The notes below the pieces were generated by a model. The model saw only the letters and a list, made by a program, of their open reading frames with translations, was not told the DNA's origin and made no database searches. Positions 34,472 through 46,709 of a DNA stretch of 64,000 nucleotides are shown here, piece after piece. The stretch is from contig JAIOJX010000030.1 of assembly GCA_022376925.1 (NCBI GenBank), forward strand, positions 167,225,084 through 167,289,083. Direction: 5' to 3'. The position numbers and the translations under genes are program-made. Positions within the stretch are counted from its first letter, which is position 1. Every line of letters begins with the position of its first letter. Source of the stretch: Tragulus kanchil. Taxonomy: Eukaryota > Chordata > Mammalia > Artiodactyla > Tragulidae.

Positions 34472-35522
34472 ACCTATTATGTGCTAACACTCAATCCTAT
34501 AGAATAATGCTAAGAAAAAGTAAAGGTAGTTCATATAAAACATTGTCAGCTGGTTAAATTAAAAACTGATTAGGCAAACATAATGAGGGCCAAGGGGAGA
34601 GAGGTGTCTTTGCAGTTCCATTAACAGTGAAAATAAACTATTTTTACTGTGTTTTTTAAATACAGATCTTTTTCAGTTTAAATGTACTTTAGAAAAACTC
34701 CACTTTAACAAAATTATTTACTTTGATGAGAAAGCTGCTTTTAAAACCCTGGAAAGTTATTATTGTCCCTCTTGTGGTTGAAGAGCCCTCATTTTTAATG
34801 TACTGCATTAAATAACCTTGCAAACATAAAAGCATTATTTTGTCCTTTCTCTTTTGAGTTAAGCCAGTCACTGGGAGGCAAAATGAATAGAGAAGAGAAT
34901 CCTATGCCTGAAAGTTGGTTTTAAGATGAGTGGTGAATAGGTGGAAGCAGGCATGATTTCTATATTAACAGCCAACATATCACATTTTGAACTCTAGTGC
35001 CTTCTGCATAATAGGAATTCAGAGAATGATTTTTTTATATATATACAATTTTTTTGAGGACTGAAACAAAGAGTAATTTGTGTTTTCTTTACCCCAATAT
35101 GTCTTCCATGTGAGTGGGAAAAATAGTAGTTTACAGTTCACTTTACTTATATTTGTCATTTCCGTTGTACTGGCCTGTGATTCTCTTTAGCCAAGAGTTC
35201 TTTTATTATTGAAGGATATTTACTGAAAAAAATTAATGAAATTGAGTTGTGAGTAACTTCCTGTTGGTACTAATTCATGTATTTGTGGCCAGATATAGGC
35301 ATTGATGCACATCTTGTCGAAGACTTTTTTGAATTTTAGATTCTGAAGAACATGAGATTCTTTTTAGTTGCCTGTTTTTAGTTCAACAGGCAGTTAAATA
35401 AATTATTGACTAAATTGAAATTTTTCATTTTTCAACAGTTGTATAAATTGTTGAATAAATTGAAATTTTCACTGCTGAAGACTTGAGTTGTTTTTCCTTG
35501 ATAATTTGTCAATGGTTTACAT
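34472..35522. other. ABHD5 intron 1 sequence, no feature recognised
   Basis: AT-rich, short AT-rich runs near 35032-35046. Nothing supportable. Confidence 0.5.
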
Positions 35523-37685
35523 ATTTACAAATAAACTGATAGTACTAATGTTTTTTCTTGATACCTTGATAATAAGTTACAGGTAACATTTGTCAGAGAT
35601 GCCTAGAGGTCTTATCGTTAATTCAGAAGATTTGAAAAACTGACAGTAGAAAACATTAGGCCAGAGCCTCATTTTTATAGGCTATTATGAATCTTTTGTT
35701 CTGTCATTCCTTTTTTTTATTATTTTTGAGGCATAATTGATAGATACCTTTGTATTTCTTTCTAGTGTATAGTGATGATTTGGTATCTTTATATATTGTG
35801 AAATGATCATCACAGTGAGTGTAGTTAACCATGCATAGATTTTTTTCCTTGTGATGAAAAATTTTTGGAGATGTACTGTCTTCGCAACTTTCAAATACAC
35901 AGTAAAGTATCATTAACCTATAGTTAGGTCAGTGCTGTACATTATATCCTGATGACTCATTTGTTTCATAGCTGGAAGTTTTTACCTTTTCCTCTCTTCA
36001 TCCATTTTGCCTACTTTTGACCTCTGGCAGCCACCAGTTTGCTTCATGTCTGAGCTTCCTGTTGTTAGGTTTGCTTCAAAAGGTTCATCATGTGAGACCA
36101 TACAATTTGACTTTCTCTGTCTGACTTAATTTCACTTAGTGTGATACACTCTAGGTTCATCCATGTTGTTGCAAATGGCAATATTTCATTCTTTTTTATG
36201 GCCGAATAATATTCCATTATTTGTATGTTTTGTGTAATGTACACATTTTCTTTATCCGTTTATTTTTTAGGTTTCCCTGCATATCTTGGCCATTGTATTA
36301 TGAGTAATGCGACACAGAAGTACATATATCTTTTTAAGTTACTTTTTTGTTGTTTTCAAATAAATACCCAGAAGTGGAATTGTTGGATCCTCTGGTAGTT
36401 TTGTTTTTTGAGGAACTTTCCTACTTTTTCATAATGACCACATCATTATACATTTCCACCAACAGTATATAGGGTTCCCTTTTACTCTATACTATCTCTC
36501 AACATTTATTATTTCTTACCTTTTTGATAATAGCCATTCTAAGGCTTCCCTGGTGGCCCAGTGGGTAAGGACACCACCTTGCAGTTATCCTAAGTTGATT
36601 TTTCCTTTTGTAAATTTTACATTTACAAATAAACTGATAGTACTAATGTTTTTTCTTGATACCTTGATAATAAGTTACAGGTAACATTTGTCAGAGATGC
36701 CTAGAGGTCTTATCGTTAATTCAGAAGATTTGAAAAACTGACAGTAGAAAACATTAGGCCAGAGCCTCATTTTTATAGGCTATTATGAATCTTTTGTTCT
36801 GTCATTCCTTTTTTTTATTATTTTTGAGGCATAATTGATAGATACCTTTGTATTTCTTTCTAGTGTATAGTGATGATTTGGTATCTTTATATATTGTGAA
36901 ATGATCATCACAGTGAGTGTAGTTAACCATGCATAGATTTTTTTCCTTGTGATGAAAAATTTTTGGAGATGTACTGTCTTCGCAACTTTCAAATACACAG
37001 TAAAGTATCATTAACCTATAGTTAGGTCAGTGCTGTACATTATATCCTGATGACTCATTTGTTTCATAGCTGGAAGTTTTTACCTTTTCCTCTCTTCATC
37101 CATTTTGCCTACTTTTGACCTCTGGCAGCCACCAGTTTGCTTCATGTCTGAGCTTCCTGTTGTTAGGTTTGCTTCAAAAGGTTCATCATGTGAGACCATA
37201 CAATTTGACTTTCTCTGTCTGACTTAATTTCACTTAGTGTGATACACTCTAGGTTCATCCATGTTGTTGCAAATGGCAATATTTCATTCTTTTTTATGGC
37301 CGAATAATATTCCATTATTTGTATGTTTTGTGTAATGTACACATTTTCTTTATCCGTTTATTTTTTAGGTTTCCCTGCATATCTTGGCCATTGTATTATG
37401 AGTAATGCGACACAGAAGTACATATATCTTTTTAAGTTACTTTTTTGTTGTTTTCAAATAAATACCCAGAAGTGGAATTGTTGGATCCTCTGGTAGTTTT
37501 GTTTTTTGAGGAACTTTCCTACTTTTTTTCATAATGACCACATCATTATACATTTCCACCAACAGTATATAGGGTTCCCTTTTACTCTATACTATCTCTC
37601 AACATTTATTATTTCTTACCTTTTTGATAATAGCCATTCTAAGGCTTCCCTGGTGGCCCAGTGGGTAAGGACACCACCTTGCAGT
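35523..37685. repeat. Local direct duplication 9 (35523-36585 and 36621-37685)
   Basis: About 1.06 kb repeated with a 35-bp spacer. One difference: a T run near 37527 has two extra bases. Copy 1 ends 44 bp into a SINE ('ttgcagt'), and copy 2 contains the rest of that SINE. Confidence 0.92.
36542..36585 (+). mobile_element. SINE head stub, cut by the duplication junction
   Basis: First 44 bp of the SINE at 37640-37891, interrupted where copy 1 of duplication 9 ends. Confidence 0.85.
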
Positions 37686-37899
37686 GCAAAGGGTGTCAGT
37701 TCAATCCCTGGCCTGGGAAGATCCCATGTGCCATGGAACAGCTGGACTGATGTGTCCAACTACTGAAGCCCTGGGGCACGTGCGCCTAGAGCCAGTGCTC
37801 TGCAGGGACAGAGGCCACTGTGATGGGAGGCCCACACAGGCCAAAGAACAAAGATGGAAAGAAAGACCAATAGAAGTGGCTGGAAAAAAAAAGCCATTC
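37632..37899 (+). mobile_element. CHR-type SINE nested in L1, 8-bp TSD
   Basis: Element 37640-37891, head 'ggcttccctggtggcccagt', short A tail, flanked by AGCCATTC at 37632-37639 and 37892-37899. L1 sequence resumes immediately after. Confidence 0.9.
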
Positions 37900-38181
37900 G
37901 AACCAGCATGAAGGTGTATCTCATTGTGGTTTTGATTTACGTTTTCCTGATATTAGAGATTTGAGCATCTTTTCGTGTGTCTGTTGGCCATCTGTATGTT
38001 GTCTTTGGCAAAAAGTATATTCAGATCTTCTGCCCATTTTGGACTTGTTTTTTGCTATTGAGTTGTATAAGTTCTTTATGTATTTTGGATATTAACCTCT
38101 TATCAAATTTATGATTCACAGATGTTTTCTTCTGTTTAATAGGTTGTCTTTTCGTTTTGCTGATGATTTCCTTTGCTGCAT

Positions 38182-38522
38182 AGAAACTTTTATTTTTTAT
38201 TTATTTATTTTTTTAATTTGGTGGGGATGGGGTGGAGGGAGAGGAGCAGGCGGGCCACTTCTATTGGTCTTTCATTTCTCTATTTTCATCCGTCTTTGTT
38301 CTTTGGCCCATGTGGGCCTCCCATCACAGTGGCCTCTGTCGCTGCAGAGCACCGACTCTGGGTGCATGCGCTCCAGAGCTCCGGCTCGGTAGTTGGACAC
38401 ATCAGTCCAGCTGCTCCACGGCACGTGGGATCTTCCCAGGCCAGGGATCGAACTGGCGCCCCTTGCACTGCAAGGCGGTGTCCTTACCCACTGGACCACC
38501 AGGGAAGCCCACAGAAGCTTTT
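38182..38522 (-). mobile_element. CHR-type SINE nested in L1, antisense
   Basis: Element about 38192-38512, ending 'ggaccaccagggaagccc'. Flanked by AGAAACTTTT (38182-38191) and AGAAGCTTTT (38513-38522), a 10-bp TSD with one mismatch. Confidence 0.88.
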
Positions 38523-38571
38523 TAGTTTGATTTAGTCGTACTTGCTTATTTGTGCTTTTGTTGTGTTCTTT

Positions 38572-38876
38572 AAAAAGTGATATCTAGGGCTTCCCTGGTG
38601 GTCCAGTGGGTAAAGAGTCTGCCTTGCAGTGCAAGGGACGCCGGTTCGATCCCTGGCACAGGAAGATCCCATATGCCGTGGAATGGCTGGACCAGTGTGT
38701 CCAATTACAAGCCAGCACTCTGGAGCGCAGGCGCTCAGAGCCAGTGCTCTGCAACAAGAGAGGCCACCGCGATGGAAGGCCCACACAGGCCAAAGAATTA
38801 AAATGGATGAAAATAAATGAATGAAGGACCAGTAAAAGAAGCCAAAATTTAAAAAAAAAAAAAAAAAGTGATACCT
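38572..38876 (+). mobile_element. CHR-related SINE nested in L1, sense
   Basis: Element about 38587-38863, head 'gggcttccctggtggtccag', A-run tail at 38851-38867. Flanking AAAAAGTGATATCTA and AAAAAGTGATACCTA form a TSD with one mismatch. The body has 'agcgcaggcgctcagagcc' where other copies have 'agcgcatgcgcccagagcc', a subfamily marker. Confidence 0.88.
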
Positions 38877-38890
38877 AAGAGTTTGGTTTC

Positions 38891-40321
38891 CAGTCAGCCT
38901 GAATCTAGCTGCTGACTGACTGACATCCTCCCCTTTGGGACACTGTCTGGGCACACTCACCTACTGGGAACCAGTAAAAGTAAAGTAAACTTCTTTGACA
39001 ATCACGAAGGATTAAAAGACAACCAGGAGCTGCGGCAGGGTTGAACAATAAGGTTCATCTCCTACAGGCAACCCTTTCCCATTGGGAGAAGTGGTTGTTT
39101 TTCATCTAATGCCTAGAAACCAACACGGAGAATCAAGCCACATGAAGAAACAAAGGGATAGGTTTCAAATGAGAGAACATAATAAAACCTCATGGGGAAA
39201 AGCCCTTAATGAAGTAAAGATAAGTGCTGTGGGACCACAGTCATAAGCCCCCTTGACTTCCTGATCTGGAAGTGGTGTCTGGGCAGCAGTCACACAAATC
39301 AGGGCTCCAGAGGAGTGGATGAGCTTCCTTCTGGGAGATGCTGGTGAGCTATAAAGCAAGGCGGAGAGGGAGCGCAAAACGGCACCACCCAGCCTCTGTT
39401 TCACGAACGCACCTTTGTAGTCACTGATGGGCACCAGACCAGAGACCTACTTCCAAGGCCAAAGCTCCTGGACAAATAAATAGGCCTCTTTCCCAGAGAG
39501 ATGAGGAGTGTGTTTTGTCTGTGTGGTGTCCTGGGAGTGGTAGTCTGCCAGGAACTCTCTCCAGTTGTTACAGCCCCATGGGACTCAGGATCATAAGCCC
39601 ATCTGACTGCCAGAGCCGGGGGATGAAAGGGTGTTCTCTGGATGGCAAACCTAAAAACTAGGTCACTAGAGATAATATGGCAGAGCAGGAAGATGGTGCC
39701 CACCAGTCTCCATCCTGGGAGAGCATCCCAGCAGACCCCTGCTGCTGCTGTCGCTTTAAAATTAGGCTTTCACATGAAGCCTGGGTGCTTTCAGAGGGCC
39801 GCTTCTGGGTTGGGCCTGTGCAGATGAAGCTGCACACAAGCCCTTTAAGAGCATTCCTTGTAGTGCACACCCCATTTGTATCATGGTCTTGAACCCCATC
39901 AGTCCTCAAAACTAGACGTTTTGGGGGCTCATCTTTCAGGTGGCAGTCTTAAAAGTCAGGATGCCTAATGTTGGTTATGAGCCCTTTGCTCCTTAGGAAC
40001 AAGCCTGGGTTTCACATTACCTTCTGATTGTGGGTCATCGCGCTATGTTAGGGTTTATGGTGAGATAGCGTGTCAGTCTTTCCTACCTGCTTCGAAGTGG
40101 TTTCTCTCTGGTTTGGCCCATGTGGCTTGGCTTGCTTGGCCAGTTTTTAGATTATTGTCAGAGGAAATAGTTTCTTACATAGCTGTAGATTCAGTGTGTG
40201 CAGGAGATGAGATCAGGGTCTTCCATCTGGAACTGGAACCCCAACATTATTCTTTTCACATAATACCTCTGTAGTAAAACCCACTTGCGATGAAAACCTG
40301 ACCAAACACATCTAATTATGT
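38891..40321. other. ABHD5 intron 1, probable old repeat, not securely identified
   Basis: 39130-39215 looks like an old L1 or retroviral text ('aagaaacaaagggatagg'). 39960-40230 ('gattgtgggtcatcgcgcta', 'gtttctctctggtttggccc') resembles an L1 5'-region or LTR-type repeat that I half recognise. Several short open frames on both strands are not convincing genes. Confidence 0.35.
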
Positions 40322-40540
40322 TGTTGCTTAGTCACTAACTCACATCTGACTCTTTTGTGGCCCCATGGACTGTAGCCCGCCAGCCTCCTCTGTCCATGGA
40401 ATTTCCCAGGGGAGAATAGTGGAGTGAGTTGTCATTACATGCTCTAGACAATCTTTCTGAACTGGGGATCGAGCCTGAGTCTCTTGTGTCACCTGTGTTG
40501 GCAGATGGATTCTTTACCGCAGGCAACCAGAGAAGCCCAC
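40322..40540 (-). mobile_element. Bov-A2 SINE, antisense
   Basis: 'ttagtcactaactcacatct', 'ccatggactgtagcccgcca', 'ctggggatcgagcctgagtc', ending 'ggcaaccagagaagccc'. Possible imperfect TSD ACATCTAATTAT/ACATCTGCTTAT. Confidence 0.88.
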
Positions 40541-41520
40541 ATCTGCTTATAGTCCTGTCCTTTAATTTTCTGTGTGTATGCGTGTGTACACATGCATACC
40601 TACATATGTAGTTGTGAAATGTACTATGAAGTTTTTATATCTAAAGGAGACAAGAAGAAATTTGACAAGCCAATAAAAAGGAAAAATTTATGTATATGAA
40701 AAAAGTGTGAGTTACAGTGCTTCTGATGACCTTCCTGAATTGTTCATCCTGTTGATTACCCTTTCCTTGACTGACCTTTTTGTATAGACATTTGTTTTTT
40801 TGTGTTGTTTTGGGAGGTTCAGGCCTGTACCTTGCCCATGTCCTGTCTCCTAATAAAGAACCAGTGGTACTGAAAGTGCTCTCTGCTTATGGAAATGATC
40901 CTCATTTGCCTTCCTTCATCCACTTCTTGTATGTCTTATGATGGAGGCCTTCATTTTACTTACACAGTTATCAAGCACTCACATGGCCACCAGCCAATAT
41001 TAACTGTGGCATTGTCATTGGCAATATAGGAATGACTTTCAGCATGCATTTAGCGTTCAATATGCTCAGAGTGCAGTAGGGCAGACAAATATGTAAACAA
41101 GTAACCAGAGCAATAATATTAACTGTATCTGTGACAAGGGTCAGAGGAGAGACTAATGATCTGTGCTCTTGGCATCAGGATCAGGGATAGTATCTCAGAA
41201 AAGGCAAGGTATTCTGGACAGAGGGAAAGCCGCAGAAGCATAAAATAATGTGAAATCTGGGAAATTAGGCAGTACTGCAGGGGAGAGGGTAACCTGTAGA
41301 TGGAGTGTAAAGCATCTTCCATGCAGGTCCAAGGAATGTGACTTTATTCTGTAGGAAATACTCCTGAGACATTTTAAGGAAGGTGGTCACCTGAGAAAAA
41401 AGGGATTTGAAGTCACTCAGAATTCAAGTCACGTCTCTATCTTTGTTATTTACATACTAGCTGTATACTTTTGTGCTTGGTGCTTGACAGTTCTGAACCT
41501 CAGTGTTCATGTCTATCAAA
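40541..41520. other. ABHD5 intron 1 sequence, no feature recognised
   Basis: Includes a short TG-rich run near 40570-40590. No gene or transposon recognised. Confidence 0.5.
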
Positions 41521-41521
41521 A

Positions 41522-41724
41522 ATGAAAGTGAAAGTGTCAGTCGCTCAATTATGTCCAACTCTTTGTGACCCCGTGAACTATAGCCCGCCAGGCTTCTCTG
41601 TCCATGGGATTCTCCAAGCAAGAATGCTGGAGTGGGTTGCCATGCCCTTCTCCTGGGGATCATCCCAACCCACGTCTCCCACATTGCAGGCAGATACTGG
41701 ACTGTGTGAGCCACAAGGGAAACC
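41522..41724 (-). mobile_element. Bov-A2 SINE, antisense
   Basis: 'gtgtcagtcgctcaattatg', 'ccgccaggcttctctgtcca', 'gcccttctcctggggatcat', ending 'gagccacaagggaaacc'. Confidence 0.9.
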
Positions 41725-41935
41725 TTCACGTCTGTGAGATGTAGCCTGGACTGAGAGTGTCTTGGACTATGAGTGACTTAATCATTCAGCAAATATTTCT
41801 CATTGAGCACCTGTTATACATAATGCCTAGAGAAATTTTACAGGAAAGGTAAATGCGGTAGGATGAGCCTACAAAGCTTAGAAAAAGATCATGGACACTG
41901 TATCAACCTAGTCAAAATTCATTGCTTTTCTTCTT

Positions 41936-42216
41936 TTTTTTAAAAAAAGTTTCATTTTGGAGTTTTGGCCTCTTTTATAGGATTTTTATTTATTTATTTT
42001 CATCCATCTTTATTCTTTGGCCTGCATGGGCCTCCCATTGCAGTGGCCTCTCCCCATTGCCGAGCACCAGCTACGGGCACGTGCGCTCTAGAGCACTGGC
42101 TCGTAATTGGACACACTGGTCCAGCTGCTCCACAGCACATGGGATCTTCCCAGGCCAAGGATCGAACCAGTGCCTCTTACATTGCAAGGTGGTCTCTTTA
42201 CCCACCAGGGAAACCC
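41936..42216 (-). mobile_element. CHR-type SINE 1 of 3 in a tandem cluster
   Basis: T-run and TTTATTTATTTAT start, body 'tacgggcacgtgcgctctag', end 'acccaccagggaaaccc'. Its body from about 42017 is identical to that of SINE 2, 270 bp downstream. Confidence 0.85.
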
Positions 42217-42537
42217 TCACTTTTCTTTTTGTTTTTGGCCACTTCTATTGGTCTTTCATTTATTTATTTTCATCAGTCTTTGTTCTTTGGCCTGCATGGG
42301 CCTCCCATTGCAGTGGCCTCTCCCCATTGCCGAGCACCAGCTACGGGCACGTGCGCTCTAGAGCACTGGCTCGTAATTGGACACACTGGTCCAGCTGCTC
42401 CACAGCACATGGGATCTTCCCAGGCCAAGGATCGAACCAGTGCCTCTTACATTGCAAGGTGGTCTCTTTACCCACCAGGGAAACCCTCACTTTTCTTTTT
42501 GTTTTTGGCCACTTCTATTGGTCTTTCATTTATTTAT
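41998..42537. repeat. 270-bp tandem duplication covering a SINE
   Basis: The unit (body of SINE 1 plus CTCACTTTTCTTTTTG linker and the start of the next SINE) is repeated at an offset of 270 bp. The first 20 bp differ slightly at 'ccatctttattctttgg' versus 'cagtctttgttctttgg'. Together with SINE 3 this gives an open + frame of 286 codons, which is an accident of SINE sequence, not a gene. Confidence 0.88.
42233..42486 (-). mobile_element. CHR-type SINE 2 of 3
   Basis: Shares the private changes of SINE 1 ('ctccccattgccgagcacca', 'ttacattgcaaggtggtctc'), so it arose by local duplication of SINE 1 (or in assembly), not by independent retroposition. Confidence 0.85.
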
Positions 42538-42778
42538 TTTCATCAGTCTTTGTTCTTTGGCCTGTGTGGGCCTCCCATCGCAGTGGCCTCTCTCGTTGCA
42601 GAGCACCGGCTCTGGGCACGTGCGCTCCAGAGCTCCGGCTCAGTAATTGGACACATCAGTCCAGCTGCTCTGCGGCACATGGAATCTCCCCAGGCCAGGG
42701 ATCAAATTGGTGCCCCTTGCACTACAACAAGGTGTCCTTACCCACTGGACCACCAGGGAAGCCCCCACTTTTCTTTTT
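42487..42778 (-). mobile_element. CHR-type SINE 3 of 3
   Basis: Closer to the family consensus ('gagcaccggctctgggcacg', 'ggaccaccagggaagccc'). The motif CACTTTTCTTTTT occurs on both sides (42487-42499 and 42766-42778) and is a plausible 13-bp TSD. Confidence 0.85.
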
Positions 42779-42967
42779 TTAAGGATTCTTGTTTTTGATG
42801 TGGACCATTGTTAAAGTCTTTATTGAATTTGTTACATTATTGTTTCTGTTTTACGTTGTGGATTTTGGGCCACAAGGCATGTGGTATTTTAGCTCCCCAA
42901 CCAAAGGATCAAACCCACACTTTCTAATGAAAATGAAGTCTTAATTACCGGACCACCGCAGAAGTCC
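42779..42967 (-). mobile_element. Diverged tRNA-SINE, antisense
   Basis: 'taaagtctttattgaatttg' start and 'accggaccaccgcagaagtcc' end, a degraded complemented SINE head. Directly follows the triple SINE cluster. Confidence 0.65.
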
Positions 42968-44494
42968 CTCACAGCTATTCTTACTCATGTGTTCTCTGTC
43001 GTTATTAAGTTGCACCTCTGATAGAAACCTAGGAATCCTCTGTTACACCTTCTTTGTAACCAATTATCAAATCCAGACTGTTTTACCATTTTTTTTTTTT
43101 GATGTAAAGTTTTATTATGATGAAATGCTTAAGTTTCATGTGTTCATTTGCTGAATTTTGACATATATGCATGCTTCTGTGTAATTCAGTTATATGTAAA
43201 GATGGAGAGCTCACTGTCATCCATTTGTAATTCATTGCAGGCAGTACACTTCATATGAAGCAGTAACTTCATTCATATCACAAATGCCTATTAATATGTT
43301 AGGTATGGGGACAGAAACTGAGCATGCAGTGAGTCCTTACCTTCATGAATCTTTCAGTCAACTGAGGATACTGAGGAGCAGGTATGAGCACTTGAGGATG
43401 CGACTTGAGAATTAAGAGAATACGGCTTGATTCCAGGAGTCCATCCTGCCCCTTTGATCTAATCCTCTTTGGGTTTGTGGGCACAGGGGAAATGGAATGT
43501 AGTGTGAGGCTCATAAGAGGCATAATGCATCATGGGAAGAAGGGGAGAGGAATATTCCAAAGATATTCAGGGCCAGGAAGCAAGAGGACAGGGAATGTTG
43601 TATGTCTAGAGAGCAGAGAATAAGAAATGCCAAAAATGGTATTAGAGTGTCAGGTGAAAGGCTGGAACAAGACTGTGGTTCCCAGTGTAGATCAACTAGA
43701 AGCAACCTTGCCTTCAAGACAAGAAGTGATGTAAAATGACAGTTCTCTGTTGATTCTTACCTTTGAGCTCCCTCTCAACCTTATATAAAATGCTTTATTT
43801 TATGCCTCATCAGTGTTAGTGAATTATTGTTATTGTTGTCAGTGTAATATCGACTACTAAGATTGAGTGTTTCTGCCCTACCTTGGAACATACTTCCTGC
43901 TTCAAGAGACACGCAGCAGAGGGAAAGCATGTGGTAGGCACACGGGTAGCTTGAGTGAAGCTGCTCCGGGGTGAGGAGTACCGGCAATTACCCTAACCCT
44001 GAAGAGAGGAGGAAAGAGTTTTCCCCTTAGAGCCTGTATTGGGAGTGTGGCCATGCTCACAGCCAGGTTTCACCCCAGTGATGCTGATTTGTGACTTCAG
44101 GTATCCTGAGCTGTGATAGAATAAATTTCTGTTGCTTGAAGCGTGTGGTAATTTGTTCGAGCAGCCATTGAAAACAGTGCTCTTGCACCTCACCACACAT
44201 GTGACATACTTGATTCTGTGCCTGTGTTCATGCCTTTTCCTTCACTGGGAATGACTGAACCACCACTGCAGCTTTCAAAATATCCTCCATATCTGTGAAA
44301 ATTCAGTCCAAAAACAACTTTATCTTTTTAGGGGAATTAATCATTCTTAGCTCTGTTAGGTAATTGATAGACCCCCAAGTGAATAGAATAGTTCCTTAAA
44401 GACACTGAGTGCTCGATAAGAAGCTGTGGAGTGAATGAACTCTCATCATGTATTAGAGTTGTTGAGTCACCTATTTCTTCCATTAGATTTTTTT
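42968..44494. other. ABHD5 intron 1, no gene recognised
   Basis: 43095-43200 begins with a T-run and may be an old antisense L1 3' end. The rest, including short minus frames at 43299-44196, shows no family resemblance. Confidence 0.45.
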
Positions 44495-44880
44495 GATGTT
44501 TTTTAATTGAGATATAATTAACATTGTATGAGTTCAAGGTGTACAGTGTCTTGATTTATCCATTTATATATTGCAGCATGATTCCTACTATAGCTTAGCT
44601 ATCACCTCTACCACGGTCACATAGTTACCGCTTTTTTGTGTGTGGTGAGAACATTTAAGATCTAGTCTCTTAGCAGTTTTGATGTCTACAATACAATATC
44701 GTCGACTGTAATCACTATGCTGTGACTTCGATCTTCAGAACTTATTCATCTTCTAGTTATAAGTTGTACCCTCACCCAGTTTTATTTTTAAATATTCCTC
44801 CATCTTCTGATCTTCATCCCTATTTGCAGAGCCTTCCTTCTGACTGTTAGGTCTCCTCTGGCATCTACAAATGTTGGTTT
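44495..44880 (-). mobile_element. L1 LINE 3' end, antisense, old
   Basis: 'tttttaattgagatataatt', 'aaggtgtacagtgtcttgat', 'ttcagaacttattcatcttc' are typical antisense L1 3'-UTR phrases. Heavily diverged. Confidence 0.75.
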
Positions 44881-45184
44881 CTCTTCTTCATGAATTCATT
44901 TTCTCTTATAAGAAAGTTATTTCTTTAAGAGATACTTTCTTTAAGTACTGAGCCCTTGTGACCTGTCAGGTGACCGCTGATGTCCTATGTTATGTCAGGA
45001 TGTGCCTGTGGTCTGCTGCGGAGCCAGGATTTCAAGGTTCACCCTTTGCTTGGTTTGCTACGAGCAAAGTATATCAGCAACAGCCTCGCTGTGCCTTTCC
45101 TCACCTCTTCCCCAAGGCCTGCTCCCTAGTTCTTTGTTTAGCTGTCTTCTGCCAGATGCCTGGGGCACCATCTGCTATTCACTG

Positions 45185-46156
45185 GAATCCAAAGCTTTTT
45201 TTTTTTTTTAATTCTTTATTTTAAAGGTTTTACAGAGTTTTATTGTTCACAGACATGTATGTTCCCAGACCAGTCATATGCATATCCCTGGTCCCCACCC
45301 CCTCAGGTCCCCCTATCCCACCCCGCCGGACCATCGCCCCATGCCTTTGTGAGCACTCCTATTCCCTCAGCACAATGACAATGGCTATCTTTTCCACACA
45401 TGCCAGTATAGGTTTCCATGTTACTCCCTCCATGCCTCCCCCTCCCTATTTCTTCCCCTATGTCTATGCTCTGTCTGTTTTTCCATGAGTTCACTGCATG
45501 TGTTATCAAGACTGTCCTACTAGATTCCATATATGTATGTTAGTATACTGTATTTGTCTTTCTCTTTTTGACTTACTTCACTTTTTATGATAGGTTCTAG
45601 AGCCAGCCACTTCATTAGGACTGAGTCTTCTGCATTTCTTTTAACAGCTGAGTAGTATTCCATTGTATATATGTACCAGAGCTTCTGTATCCATTCATTT
45701 GTCGATGGACATCTGGGTTGCTTCCATGTTCTGGCTATTGTATAGAGAGCTGCAATGAACATTGGGGTACAGGTGCTTCTTTCAGATTTGATTTCATCAG
45801 GATATAAGCCTAATAGTGGGATTGCTGGGTCATAGGGTGCTTCTAGTTTTAGTTTTTTAAGAAATCTCCATACTGTCTTCCATAGAGGCTGTATCAATTT
45901 ACATTCCCACCAGCAATGCAAGAGGGTTCTCTTTTCTCCGCACCCTCTCCAGCATTTATTGTCTGCAGATTTTTTGAAGATGGCCATTCTGACGGGTGTG
46001 AGGTGATATCTCATTGTAGTTTTAATTTGCATTTCTCTAATAATAAGTGAGGTTGAGCATCGTTTCATGTGCTTTTGGGCCATCTGTATGCCCTCTTTGG
46101 AGAGGCGTCTCTTTAGATCTTTTTCCCATTTTTTGATTGGGTTGTTGAATCCAAAG
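45185..46156 (-). mobile_element. 5'-truncated young L1, antisense, with 10-bp TSD
   Basis: Element 45195-46146 (952 bp), T-run at the 3' end, flanked by GAATCCAAAG at 45185-45194 and 46147-46156. The minus strand keeps an uninterrupted ORF2 C-terminal frame from about 46146 down to 45520. It includes the zinc-knuckle-like [18 protein letters not shown] region and [14 protein letters not shown]. The intact frame and clean TSD suggest a recent insertion. Truncated, so not autonomous. Confidence 0.92.
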
Positions 46157-46709
46157 ATTTTAATAGTTAACCAGGTTATGCTAGGTAGCTTGTTCATGGG
46201 CCTGTCCTCTGCCTTTGTATTGGGGTGTGTTCTACACTTAACCATGAGATGTGAAGCTTTAAAAAAGAAACTCATGTTTTAATAAGATTTCTCCTCTCTC
46301 AGCCCTCCCAGTAGGTGTATTTTCTACTTACTATGAACCTGCCATTGAAATGATGAAACTGACATCTGACGTTTTTGTACTTCCACCTTGATAAGAAACT
46401 GTCTTGCAGTGGGGGAATGCCTTTTTTGACTTTTCTTATTCCAGTTTTAGTCTCTGGTGGACTACGTGGGGTGTGACTGTCCACAAGGGTAAGATGGACT
46501 TTGAAATCTATGTGTAGGTTGAAGGCAGCTGTATCCCAGAACTTTATCACAGTGCTATATACCTATTGGGTGAAATTGTCACCTGCAGATAGCTTCCTCA
46601 TCACACAGACAGTAAACTTCCTATTCTGCTTTTCTTCTCCCTGTGTAGCAGTTGGGAGTTGAAAAGAGCATGAACTCACTTGTTCTGTATTTTGTTTTTG
46701 ATACTCTAG

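Larger units (their letters stand above)
35705..38890 (-). mobile_element. L1 LINE, antisense, with three nested SINEs and an internal duplicated block
   Basis: Antisense L1 from the 3' end ('tttgaggcataattgataga') through ORF2-derived text ('ggttcatccatgttgttgca', 'attgttggatcctctggtag', 'ttggccatctgtatgttgtc', 'gtataagttctttatgtatt'). Copy 1 of duplication 9 repeats its 3' kilobase. SINEs at 37640, 38192 and 38587 split it. Older and more diverged than the L1 at 45195. Confidence 0.8.

Noticed and set aside
41922..42798. Open frames of 286 and 277 codons as a novel repetitive protein
   Set aside because: They run through three antisense SINEs. The 'repeat domain' is the SINE translated three times.
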